Shown: piece by piece, positions 41,853-50,552 of the stretch
Layout: the number at the start of each line of letters is the position of its first letter
Numbering within the stretch: the first letter of the stretch is position 1
From: Sediminibacterium sp. UBA657
GTDB taxonomy: Bacteria > Bacteroidota > Bacteroidia > Chitinophagales > Chitinophagaceae
Length of the DNA: 59,520 bases
Assembly (NCBI GenBank): GCA_002299885.1
Contig: DBOB01000005.1
Coordinates: 1 to 59,520, forward strand
Direction: 5' to 3'
The notes under the pieces: generated by a model
Database searches by the model: none
The model's input: the letters and a program-made list of their open reading frames with translations, nothing else
Told to the model about the DNA's origin: nothing
Made by a program: the position numbers and the translations under genes

Positions 41853-42887
41853 ATGTTAGCACTAATAAAGAAATTTTCTATTGCCTTCATTGGACTCTTT
41901 TTATTGTCCAGCTTTACCCTTGTGAAGCAAACAAATCAAAAAGATACTGGGCTGCTTTCAACTGATACCATCTCCATTGTGCAAGATAGTTTATTGGTTA
42001 AAGATACTTTATGGGTAAAGTATATGCCAATTATACCTAAAACATTCATTCAAGCGGATGCCTGGTATTTACAATCTATTCCAAGAGATCCAAAAGATAG
42101 TAGTTTTAATGTGCTCAAATTGTACCTCAATTTCTTTGCACAAAAACAGCATGCATATCAATTATACAATCAAAAAATTACATCAGCCAGCGCCGGTGAG
42201 GTACTATATAAAATAGAACAAAAATTTGCATTGCCTGATAAAGATGTACTTTTTTATGCCATCATTGGGTTGCTTTTTTTATATGGTTTTATCATTCAAA
42301 TTGCACCACAATATATCGGCAAACTTTTTAGCCAGTTTAGTCAATCCTCTTTAAGGATGATGCAAAATAGAGAACAGCTTTTACAAAATAGTTTGGCCTC
42401 CTTGATTATGAATATTGGTTTTGTGATGAGTTTTTCTTTATTGGCGACATTGATTATTTTCAATGCACATTTATTACCCATCAGTTTCTGGGAAGGCTTT
42501 TTTTATATGTGTTTATTCTTTTTGGGTTTATATATTGGCAAATTTATTTGTTTAACAATTGCTGGCTATATATTCAACACCATTGAACTAGTTCAAACTT
42601 ATATTTTTGTGGTATTCATGATTAATAAAGTGTTAGGTATCCTTTTTATACCTTTCATTGGTATCTTGGCATTCGCAAGGCCGGTATTACATCCTTTTGC
42701 GATATGGGGTGCAGGCTTTCTTATGGCCCTTTTGATCCTATATAGGTACTTGTTTTCATTAACATCTGTTAGGAACAAATTACATATCTCTTCCTTTCAT
42801 TTTTTTCTTTACCTTTGTGCTTTCGAAATAATACCACTATTGATTTTATACAAATTAATTGTGCAATATTTTGGAGGAACTTACTAA
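41853..42887 (+). CDS. DUF4271 integral membrane protein
   Basis: A 344-residue protein from MLALIKKFSIAFIGLFLLSS (start at 41853; the frame is open to 41811 but a promoter element lies between). An N-terminal signal or anchor is followed by a periplasmic-type stretch and then about seven hydrophobic segments from residue 130 on. This is the DUF4271 family of Bacteroidota, of unknown function. It is 15 bp upstream of hemD and in the same direction, an arrangement found in other members of the phylum. A link to tetrapyrrole metabolism is only contextual. Confidence 0.82.
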   Translation: MLALIKKFSIAFIGLFLLSSFTLVKQTNQKDTGLLSTDTISIVQDSLLVKDTLWVKYMPIIPKTFIQADAWYLQSIPRDPKDSSFNVLKLYLNFFAQKQHAYQLYNQKITSASAGEVLYKIEQKFALPDKDVLFYAIIGLLFLYGFIIQIAPQYIGKLFSQFSQSSLRMMQNREQLLQNSLASLIMNIGFVMSFSLLATLIIFNAHLLPISFWEGFFYMCLFFLGLYIGKFICLTIAGYIFNTIELVQTYIFVVFMINKVLGILFIPFIGILAFARPVLHPFAIWGAGFLMALLILYRYLFSLTSVRNKLHISSFHFFLYLCAFEIIPLLILYKLIVQYFGGTY

Positions 42888-42902
42888 AGTAGAAAGTTTA
42901 AA

Positions 42903-43706
42903 ATGGCAAAAGAAATGAGTGGAGAAAAAAAGGCAACCGCAACTAAGCCCATTAAGAAAATTCTAATTTCACAAGCGAAGCCTGAAAGTGAAAAATCACC
43001 TTATTTTGATTTAGAAAGAAAGTACAATGTGTCTTTATTCTTTAAACCTTTTATTGAATTAGAACCAATTGGTGCAAAAGAATTTAGAAAAACTAAAATC
43101 GAAATAGCTTCTTATTCTGCTGTTATTTTTACAAGCAAAAATGCCATTGATCATTTTTTTAGAACCTGCGACGAATTAAAAATCAATATTAGTCAAGACA
43201 CAAAATATTTCTGTATAACTGAGTCTGTTGCTTTGTATTTGCAAAAGTTTATTATGTACAGAAAGCGCAAAGTATTTTTTGGTGCTGACGGATCCAATAA
43301 AAAACTATTTGATGTTTTGAACAAACATAAAGCAAATGAACAATTTCTTTATGTGTGCAGTGAGAATCAACAAGACAATGAAATTGTAAATTGGTTAAAA
43401 GACCATACTTGTACTTTTGATTTGGCTTATATGTACCGATCTGTAAGTAGCGATATTAAGCCGCTCTTAAAAGAACATCATTTTGATATCATTTGTTTGT
43501 TTACCCCAAGTGGTTTAAAAAGTCTTTACGATAATCAGCCTGGCTTTGTTCAAAATGGCACTACATTAGCCGCATTTGGCTCCAACACTTGTAAGGCAAT
43601 TGAAGATGCAGGTTTGAATTTACATATCAAGGTCCCTAGTCCTCAGGTTTCAAGTATGTTCGCCGGTCTTGATCAGTTTTTAGCACAAGGAGCTAAAAAG
43701 AAATAA
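42903..43706 (+). CDS. hemD: Uroporphyrinogen-III synthase
   Basis: A 267-residue HemD, which closes hydroxymethylbilane to uroporphyrinogen III, the branch point to haem and cobalamin. Two Rossmann-like halves are visible, with AVIFTSKNAIDHFF near residue 77 and DIICLFTPSGLKSLYDNQ near residue 195, the usual HemD landmarks. The first 20 residues are Lys-rich and probably unstructured. HemD is poorly conserved in general, so motif support is moderate but the fold pattern and neighbourhood agree. It is co-directional with the DUF4271 gene. Confidence 0.87.
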   Translation: MAKEMSGEKKATATKPIKKILISQAKPESEKSPYFDLERKYNVSLFFKPFIELEPIGAKEFRKTKIEIASYSAVIFTSKNAIDHFFRTCDELKINISQDTKYFCITESVALYLQKFIMYRKRKVFFGADGSNKKLFDVLNKHKANEQFLYVCSENQQDNEIVNWLKDHTCTFDLAYMYRSVSSDIKPLLKEHHFDIICLFTPSGLKSLYDNQPGFVQNGTTLAAFGSNTCKAIEDAGLNLHIKVPSPQVSSMFAGLDQFLAQGAKKK

Positions 43707-43721
43707 ACTAAATTGCACTCC

Positions 43722-45740
43722 ATGAGTGCCAATAAAAAGTTCACCAACGATTTAAGCAAGGAAACAAGTCCCTATTTATTACAACATGCACATAATCCAG
43801 TGCAATGGAAGCCTTGGTCCAATACATTATTCGCAACAGCAACCGCTGCAGATAAACCTATTTTATTAAGCATAGGCTATGCCGCATGTCATTGGTGTCA
43901 TGTGATGGAACGTGAAAGTTTTGAGGATGAGGCTGTGGCAGATTACATGAATACCCATTTCATTAATATAAAAGTAGACCGAGAAGAGCGTCCCGATATA
44001 GATCATATTTACATGGACGCATTGCAAGCAATGACAGGCTCGGGTGGGTGGCCGTTGAATATTTTTTTATTACCCAATGGACAGCCTTTTTATGGAGGTA
44101 CTTATTTTCCACCAAATGCGATGCAGAATCGTGCATCTTGGATGGATGTCTTAAAAGGCGTACATGCTGCTTTTGATAGTAACAGAGAAAAGCTGGTCGA
44201 GCAAGCCACACATTTAACAGCACATCTTTTACAAAGCAATATCAAAGCACAGCAAAGTCAAGCGTCCGAAGTGATTGCTACCACTGAAGAGTTTCAAATG
44301 ATAGCTCAAAGGATTTTGCAAAATGCAGATACACAATGGGGTGGATTTGGTGCTGCGCCAAAATTTCCTCAAACATTTTCGATTCAAGTTTTATTTAGAA
44401 ACTATTTTCAAAATAAAGATCAAGCATCGATTGTGCACGCAATAAGATCGATTGATAAAATGATCCAAGGAGGCATCTATGATCATGTGGGTGGTGGATT
44501 TTCAAGGTACAGTGTGGATGCGATGTGGCAGGCACCACATTTTGAAAAAATGTTGTACGACAATGCATTGATTTTAGGCACGCTTGCGGAAGCATACCAG
44601 ATTACAAAAAAGCCTATTTACCAAGATGTCATTCATGCCACATTTACATTTTTACAAAGAGAATTATTCAATGGAACAGGTGGTTATTATGCTGCATTAG
44701 ATGCAGATTCTGAAGGTGTTGAAGGTAAATTTTATACTTGGTCCTATGATGAACTTAAGGCAATTATAACACCTGAAATATTTGATGCATTTATTGCCTA
44801 CTATCAAGTTACTCCAAATGGAAATTGGGAACATACCAATATTCTTTGGACACAAAATGAACTTGAAAAAGAATGGGAATCTGCTTGGCAAAATGAACTT
44901 AAAAAATTATTTGATGCGCGCGCAGTAAGAGTTCGTCCCGCATTGGATCATAAAGTTATTTTAGGTTGGAATGCGATGTTGATTGTTGGATTTTGTAAAA
45001 TGAATGCTGCCACAGGGAATCATCTTTACAAGAAAGCGGCAATAGAATGCATGGATTGGTTGGAATCAAATTTATACCATGCAGATGAAAATTATTTTTA
45101 CCATAGCATTGCAAATGGTATACCAAAAGCGCAGGCCTTTTTAGATGATTATGCCAATTTAATTCAAGCCTATATTCAATTACAAGAAATGACTGGTGAT
45201 ACCAGTTATTTGTTCAAAGCAAAAAAATGGATGGACTATGTGTTAATCCATTTTATAGATGACGATGGGTTGTATTTTTACTATACTGCATCTTATCAGA
45301 AGGATGTCATTATCCGAAAAAAAGAAAGTTATGATAGAGCGCAGCCAAGTGGGAATGCCTTAATCTGTTCAAGTTTATATTATCTAGGGCAGGTTTTTGA
45401 TCTTACAGAATGGCGCAACCAGGCCGAAAAAATGATCCATTCTATACGACCATCCTTACTTCAATATCCAAGTTCTTTTGGCTTTTGGGCCCAAAGCTTT
45501 TATCAAATCTCAACTGGCATGATCGAATTGGTTGGAGTAGGCCCAACTGTCTATGAAAGTCTACCCACATTGAATGCTGCCTTTGTTCCCAACTCAATCC
45601 GCCTCATGAGTCAGGTCCAGGAGGACAGCATCCCGCTCTTAAAGGGCAAACAAGGCATTGATAATCAGTATTTTATATGCAAAAACAACAGTTGCTCGGC
45701 GCCAATGACTAATGTCGAGCTGATTTTAGCAAATATCTAA
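43722..45740 (+). CDS. Thioredoxin-domain protein of the YyaL/SSP411 family
   Basis: A 672-residue protein from ATG 43722 (a TTG nine bases upstream is in frame but weaker). The N-terminal DUF255 thioredoxin-like domain has SYLLQHAHNPVQW-type sequence and the redox pair ACHWCHVME, then NIKVDREERPDIDHIYMD and GSGGWPLNIFLLPNGQPF. The C-terminal two-thirds is an (alpha/alpha)6-barrel-like region similar to N-acylglucosamine epimerase families (HVGGGFSRYSVDAMW). Physiological substrate is unknown. It follows hemD by 15 bp. Confidence 0.93.
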   Translation: MSANKKFTNDLSKETSPYLLQHAHNPVQWKPWSNTLFATATAADKPILLSIGYAACHWCHVMERESFEDEAVADYMNTHFINIKVDREERPDIDHIYMDALQAMTGSGGWPLNIFLLPNGQPFYGGTYFPPNAMQNRASWMDVLKGVHAAFDSNREKLVEQATHLTAHLLQSNIKAQQSQASEVIATTEEFQMIAQRILQNADTQWGGFGAAPKFPQTFSIQVLFRNYFQNKDQASIVHAIRSIDKMIQGGIYDHVGGGFSRYSVDAMWQAPHFEKMLYDNALILGTLAEAYQITKKPIYQDVIHATFTFLQRELFNGTGGYYAALDADSEGVEGKFYTWSYDELKAIITPEIFDAFIAYYQVTPNGNWEHTNILWTQNELEKEWESAWQNELKKLFDARAVRVRPALDHKVILGWNAMLIVGFCKMNAATGNHLYKKAAIECMDWLESNLYHADENYFYHSIANGIPKAQAFLDDYANLIQAYIQLQEMTGDTSYLFKAKKWMDYVLIHFIDDDGLYFYYTASYQKDVIIRKKESYDRAQPSGNALICSSLYYLGQVFDLTEWRNQAEKMIHSIRPSLLQYPSSFGFWAQSFYQISTGMIELVGVGPTVYESLPTLNAAFVPNSIRLMSQVQEDSIPLLKGKQGIDNQYFICKNNSCSAPMTNVELILANI

Positions 45741-45874
45741 CAACTAATATCTTAATTTGCACTACTAAAAACAGATGAAAATCAATTCATTCAGGTTTAA
45801 AATAACGCAAAAATAAACTGCTAATTTTACCCCTAAAATGTAATTTTTTGTAAAAAAAATCGTTTTAAACCAAT

Positions 45875-47167
45875 ATGATACCATTTTTAAAAAATACAAG
45901 GATCAATTTCCCCATTGCGGCCTTGAGCATTTTGATTTTATCACTAACTGTGATCGCATTTGCGCCAGCCAAGAAAGGTAAGCGTAACAGCAGTGGGAAA
46001 CGTCTAGATCCTCAGACAGTTTCTATCCCTAGCGGATCATTCTATATGGGTGCTAGCGATGAACAGATGGATCTATCCATGGTCAATCGTAAGAAATTAG
46101 TTTCGGTGCAAAGCTTTTGGATGGATAGAACAGAAGTGACCAACGAACAGTACAGAAGATTTGTTAAGTACGTTTCTGATTCATTGAAATTTTTAGCGAT
46201 TTATGGCGGTGGCATTAACCAAAATGAAGACACGATTCGTGTAGATTGGGCTAGAGCAACTAGGATTAATCAAAATAGCAGAGCGGTTTTAGAAAAATTA
46301 AACGAGCTTTTGTTGAGTCCAGATAATCGCATTCAAGGGAAAATCGAGATCGATCCCAATAAATTAATTTATAGGTATTCTTTTGTTGATCTTAAAGCGG
46401 CTGCCAAAGCATCTAAGGGGCTAGAGCAATCACTTGGAGATTATTTAATCACGGTGAACCAAAATGTCTATCCAGACACATTGGTTTGGATGCGTGATTT
46501 CTCTTATTCTTACAATGAACCATTGACTAGATTGTATTTTAGTCATGCAGCATACAATGAATATCCTGTGGTGGGTGTGACTTGGAAACAAGCAGTTGCA
46601 TTCACACATTGGAGAACCAATAACAGTGATTATTATGCTGGTAGACCTGGTAGAGCCGATCAAAAGATTGATGGTATCTATCGTTTACCAACAGAAGCTG
46701 AGTGGGAATATGCTGCAAGAGGTAATTCAAAATCAAATGCGATGTATCCTTGGGGCTCTCCTTATACAAGGACTAAAGAAGGACGTTTGTTAGCCAATTT
46801 TAAACCTGGAAGAGGGGATTATTTTGGTGGCGATACAAAGAATGATAATATCTACACCACAAAAGTGAAAGCCTACACCGAAAATGATTTTAATTTATTT
46901 GACATGGCGGGTAATGTAGCAGAGTGGACTAGTTCTGTATTTTATGAAGGCAGCTACAACTTTATTGGAGATTTTAGTCCAGATGTACAATACAATGCAA
47001 AAGATTCCGATCCTATTTTGATGAAAAGAAAAGTGATCAGAGGTGGTTCATGGAAAGATATCGCATACAATTGTCAAGTAAGTTCACGCAGCTATGAATA
47101 CCAAGACACTGCCAAATCTTATATCGGATTTAGATGTGTTCTTTCAATGGCTCCAAGAATTAATTAA
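45875..47167 (+). CDS. gldK: GldK/PorK-type T9SS component without lipobox
   Basis: A 430-residue protein with a formylglycine-generating-enzyme-like domain: SIPSGSFYMGASDEQMD, DRTEVTNEQYRRFV, YRLPTEAEWEYAARG, DMAGNVAEWTSS and VIRGGSWKD. Order gldK-gldL-gldM-gldN is exact. GldK/PorK forms the periplasmic ring with GldN and is an outer-membrane lipoprotein in Flavobacterium and Porphyromonas. Here the N-terminal hydrophobic stretch runs LSILILSLTVIAFAPAKK and contains no cysteine, so no lipobox is present. The membrane attachment must differ, or the start used is wrong. No better upstream start exists: the frame before 45875 is only AT-rich leader. Confidence 0.92.
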   Translation: MIPFLKNTRINFPIAALSILILSLTVIAFAPAKKGKRNSSGKRLDPQTVSIPSGSFYMGASDEQMDLSMVNRKKLVSVQSFWMDRTEVTNEQYRRFVKYVSDSLKFLAIYGGGINQNEDTIRVDWARATRINQNSRAVLEKLNELLLSPDNRIQGKIEIDPNKLIYRYSFVDLKAAAKASKGLEQSLGDYLITVNQNVYPDTLVWMRDFSYSYNEPLTRLYFSHAAYNEYPVVGVTWKQAVAFTHWRTNNSDYYAGRPGRADQKIDGIYRLPTEAEWEYAARGNSKSNAMYPWGSPYTRTKEGRLLANFKPGRGDYFGGDTKNDNIYTTKVKAYTENDFNLFDMAGNVAEWTSSVFYEGSYNFIGDFSPDVQYNAKDSDPILMKRKVIRGGSWKDIAYNCQVSSRSYEYQDTAKSYIGFRCVLSMAPRIN

Positions 47168-47216
47168 TTCGCAATTCAAACTATCAACAAACTTTTTAAT
47201 TTAATAAATTTTCGTA

Positions 47217-47750
47217 ATGGCAAAGACAATTTCAGAAAAAACAAATAAGCTCATAAACGTATTTTTCTCTTTAGGAGCCGCGGTAGTTATTATAGCTACT
47301 TTGGCAAAAATCATCCACTTACCATGGGCTGATTATGCTTTAATAGTTGGCTTTGTTACAGAGGCTATTATTTTTACCATATATGCGTTCTTGCCTCCTC
47401 CTTCAGTAGATCATGGTGGTGCAGTGGGTGGCGGAAAAGTAGATGCAACTGAATTAGTGCATGCTTTAAACAGTGTACAAAAAACAGTTCAAGAGGTGTC
47501 TAATAATTTAGGCACTATCAATAGTTCAACAGAGGGTTTAAAGAATTTGAACAATCAGTTCTTATCTATGGGTAAGACGATGGAAGAAATGAATCATTTT
47601 TATGGAAGTTTAAAAGAGATGTCTACCTCAATGAGTTCAACAGTGCATGAAGCAGCAAGAACAAAAGAGCAGATGACACAATTAGCAGATAACTTGACTC
47701 AATTGAATCAAGTGTATAGCAGAATGATCAATGCAATGCAAGGAAAATAA
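47217..47750 (+). CDS. gldL: GldL, inner-membrane motor subunit of the type IX secretion system
   Basis: A 177-residue protein with two hydrophobic helices: about 13-36 (INVFFSLGAAVVIIATLAKI) and about 40-59 (ALIVGFVTEAIIFTIYAF). Glu49 lies in the second helix, matching the membrane-buried Glu49 shown to be important for the proton-driven motor in F. johnsoniae. Lys31 is in the first. A cytoplasmic coiled tail follows. GldL forms a pentamer around a GldM dimer. Confidence 0.95.
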   Translation: MAKTISEKTNKLINVFFSLGAAVVIIATLAKIIHLPWADYALIVGFVTEAIIFTIYAFLPPPSVDHGGAVGGGKVDATELVHALNSVQKTVQEVSNNLGTINSSTEGLKNLNNQFLSMGKTMEEMNHFYGSLKEMSTSMSSTVHEAARTKEQMTQLADNLTQLNQVYSRMINAMQGK

Positions 47751-47806
47751 TAACATTGCTGTTGTTGACTCAAACATTTTAATTCACTTAATAAAATATA
47801 GCGTAA

Positions 47807-49357
47807 ATGTCGTTACCTAAAGAACCAAGGCAGAAAATGATTAACATCATGTACTTGGTGTTGACTGCGCTCTTGGCATTGAATGTATCTAGTGAGATTT
47901 TAAATGCATTCAAGACAATTGATCAAAGCTTGACGAATGCAAATGGGATCATTCAAAAAAAGAATCAAGACATCTATAAATCATTAGAAGCAAAATTAAA
48001 GGACCCAAAGACGGCCGAAAAAGCTGCCATCTGGGCGCCTAAGGCAAATAAGGTAAAGGCAATGGCTGACGAAATATATGCCTATGTGGAGTCATTGAAA
48101 TTAGCATTAAAAGAAGAGTCTGGTTTAGAAATTAAAGACGGTAAAGAAAGTTTTAAAGAAGATGATTTAGATGCAACATCAAGATTGTTTTTAAATAAAA
48201 AATCTGGATTGTCAAAAGGAGAAGAACTCTTCAATAAATTAAAACAATTCAAACAAGATTTAGCTGCGATTGATCCTGCCATCGCAAAAGACGTCATTCC
48301 AACGATGTCTTTGGATTTAACAATCCCTACTTCTAATAGTATGGCTGCAAAAAATGATTGGGCTTATGCATACTTCAATATGACTCCAACTATTGCTGCA
48401 ATTACCATATTAACTAAATTCCAAAATGATATTCGCAATTCTGAAGCACAGGTGGTTGAATATTGTCACAAAGAAATTGGCGAAGTAGAATTAGTATACG
48501 ATCAGTTCAGCGCATTTGCTGCATCCAATTCACAGTACTTAATGTCTGGCGAAGAACTAGTGATTACTGCAGGTGTAGGTGCATTTAGTAGCGCAGCAAA
48601 ACCAACTATCTCTATTGATGGTGTGGTAGTACCTGTAGCTGCAGACGGATCTGCTGTGTACAAGTCTGTTGCTGGTGCAACACCTGGCGTTCAAAGAAAG
48701 CGTGTTCGTATTTCTTTCTTAAAGCCAAATGGTGAAACTGCGGTGGTAGAGAAAGAAGTTCAATTTACAGTTGGTACACCTTCTGGATTAGTGGTGTCTA
48801 CAGATAAAACAAGGGTATTCTATAAGGGCTTAGAGAATCCATTAAGTATCACCGGTGGCGGTGGTGGTGAAAAAATTAATGTAACTGTGGAGGGTGCTGG
48901 AGCAAATATTAGAAAAGTTGGTTCTGGACAATATATGGTGACTTGTTCGCAAACTGGAACAGCTGTTGTGAATGTAAATGATGGTAAGCAAACACAAAAA
49001 TTAGCCATCCCTGTAAAGAGAATACCAGATCCAATAGCAATTGTGGGCGGAAGCGCAGGTGGAAATATGCCTGCGGGTAAATTTAGAGCGCAGGGTGGTG
49101 TGATCGCAGATTTAAGAGACTTTGTATTTGAAGGTGTGAAATTCAATGTACTATCTTATATCGTTATTGCTACTGGTAAAGGATTTGACGAACCAGATTT
49201 TGCAGAAGTAAATGGTCCAGCTTTTTCTGGCGGTGCAACGGGGTTGATTAGAAAATGTCAAGCAGGAACAACGGTGACTATTGGAGAGATTAAAGTGTCA
49301 GAGCCAGGTGGTGGATCAAGAAAATTAGATCAAACAATCACTTTCATTTTACAATAG
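47807..49357 (+). CDS. gldM: GldM, periplasm-spanning shaft of the type IX secretion system
   Basis: A 516-residue protein beginning MSLPKEPRQKMINIMYLVLT with a single inner-membrane helix (about 11-31) that packs inside the GldL pentamer. The rest is periplasmic, with a helical D1 region (about 35-225) and later beta domains (for example PTISIDGVVVPVAADG; AIVGGSAGGNMPAGKFRAQG). GldM links the motor to the GldKN ring. Length is normal. It starts 56 bp after gldL. Confidence 0.95.
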   Translation: MSLPKEPRQKMINIMYLVLTALLALNVSSEILNAFKTIDQSLTNANGIIQKKNQDIYKSLEAKLKDPKTAEKAAIWAPKANKVKAMADEIYAYVESLKLALKEESGLEIKDGKESFKEDDLDATSRLFLNKKSGLSKGEELFNKLKQFKQDLAAIDPAIAKDVIPTMSLDLTIPTSNSMAAKNDWAYAYFNMTPTIAAITILTKFQNDIRNSEAQVVEYCHKEIGEVELVYDQFSAFAASNSQYLMSGEELVITAGVGAFSSAAKPTISIDGVVVPVAADGSAVYKSVAGATPGVQRKRVRISFLKPNGETAVVEKEVQFTVGTPSGLVVSTDKTRVFYKGLENPLSITGGGGGEKINVTVEGAGANIRKVGSGQYMVTCSQTGTAVVNVNDGKQTQKLAIPVKRIPDPIAIVGGSAGGNMPAGKFRAQGGVIADLRDFVFEGVKFNVLSYIVIATGKGFDEPDFAEVNGPAFSGGATGLIRKCQAGTTVTIGEIKVSEPGGGSRKLDQTITFILQ

Positions 49358-49406
49358 GTCATTTGCTTATTGTAAAAATGTAGGTTGGAAAATAAAAAAG
49401 GTATTT

Positions 49407-50468
49407 ATGAAAACAACAATGAAAACAAGCTGCATCGTTCTTGCCTCTTTGGTAATGACAATCTCTGCAAATGCGCAGTTTTCTTATGGAGCAAAAAAGA
49501 AAACAACACCTACTCCGGCAGCGACTAAAGATACAGTGATTGCAAAACCTGTGACAAAGCCTATAACTGGGAATCAAGTGGTGGCAGCCCCAACTGTTTC
49601 TGATGTAAAGCCTACTAAAAACATTGATACAACTGTGGTTGGCGGATTCAATGCCAATAATAAAAGAAGCTTAAGAAATGGATATGCCTTCTTCTCTGAA
49701 ACCAATTCAAGAAAAGGGGTGAAGGAACGATTGCCATTACCTTATGAGAATTTAAGAGAGGAGGATGCTTTGTTTAGTGAATTTATTTGGGAGGAAATTG
49801 ATGCAAGAGAAAAGATCAATAGAACTTTCATGTACCAATCCTATGATGAAAATGGCGATCAGCGTTTCTTTGCTGTGCTACTTCGTGCTATAGAGAAAGA
49901 CGGTGTAGTACCTTTTTCTACGGTAGATGATCGCTTTACAACACCAATTAGTTTAGAAGAAGTGAATGCATCTTTAAAAGGAAGCTTGGACACTCAATTG
50001 GTTCAAAATGTATTGGATCCCAATGTGTATGATACCAGTATTATTTACAATACCAACCTAGCTCCGAATCCAGATTCTATATATACATTTAGATTAAAGG
50101 AACAATGGATTTTTGATAGTAAGACAAGTAGAATGTATAGCAGAATTATTGGTATTGCTCCAATTGCTGCAATTCAAATAGGAAATAAAGTGGTAAAACG
50201 TCCTTTGTTTTGGGTGTATTATCCAGAACTAAGATCCAGTCTTTCAAAAGCCGAAGTGTACAATCCAAGAAATATTTCTAGCCGTATTACCTGGGAAGAA
50301 TTATTTGAGAGTCGTTATTTCAATGGATATGTAGTGAAGTCTACTTTAGACAATTACAATGATAAAATGTTGAATGCTTTATTCAAAGATCCTATCAAAA
50401 GATTACAAGAAGGAGAAAAGATCAAACAAAAAATATTTGATTTTGAACAAGATCGATGGGTGTACTAG
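49407..50468 (+). CDS. gldN: GldN, periplasmic ring component of the type IX secretion system
   Basis: A 353-residue protein with a signal peptide ending ISANAQF near residue 25 and a short Pro/Thr/Lys-rich linker. The GldN/PorN fold follows: LREEDALFSEFIWEEIDARE, FFAVLLRAIEKDGVV, VKRPLFWVYYPELRSSLSKA and ITWEELFESRYFNGYV. It completes gldKLMN and is followed by a perfect palindromic terminator. No T9SS cargo with a recognisable C-terminal sorting domain was seen in the window. Confidence 0.94.
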   Translation: MKTTMKTSCIVLASLVMTISANAQFSYGAKKKTTPTPAATKDTVIAKPVTKPITGNQVVAAPTVSDVKPTKNIDTTVVGGFNANNKRSLRNGYAFFSETNSRKGVKERLPLPYENLREEDALFSEFIWEEIDAREKINRTFMYQSYDENGDQRFFAVLLRAIEKDGVVPFSTVDDRFTTPISLEEVNASLKGSLDTQLVQNVLDPNVYDTSIIYNTNLAPNPDSIYTFRLKEQWIFDSKTSRMYSRIIGIAPIAAIQIGNKVVKRPLFWVYYPELRSSLSKAEVYNPRNISSRITWEELFESRYFNGYVVKSTLDNYNDKMLNALFKDPIKRLQEGEKIKQKIFDFEQDRWVY

Positions 50469-50486
50469 TTCAAAATGAATCGAAAT

Positions 50487-50518
50487 AAAAAATGCGACAT
50501 CTAGATGTCGCATTTTTT
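50487..50518. terminator. Intrinsic terminator after gldN
   Basis: A 32-bp perfect palindrome AAAAAATGCGACATCT / AGATGTCGCATTTTTT with no separate loop, T-rich on both strands. It serves gldN and the convergent uvrC. Confidence 0.9.
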
Positions 50519-50552
50519 ATTAGGGCTTGATTCAAATTATATTTTATTTTTT

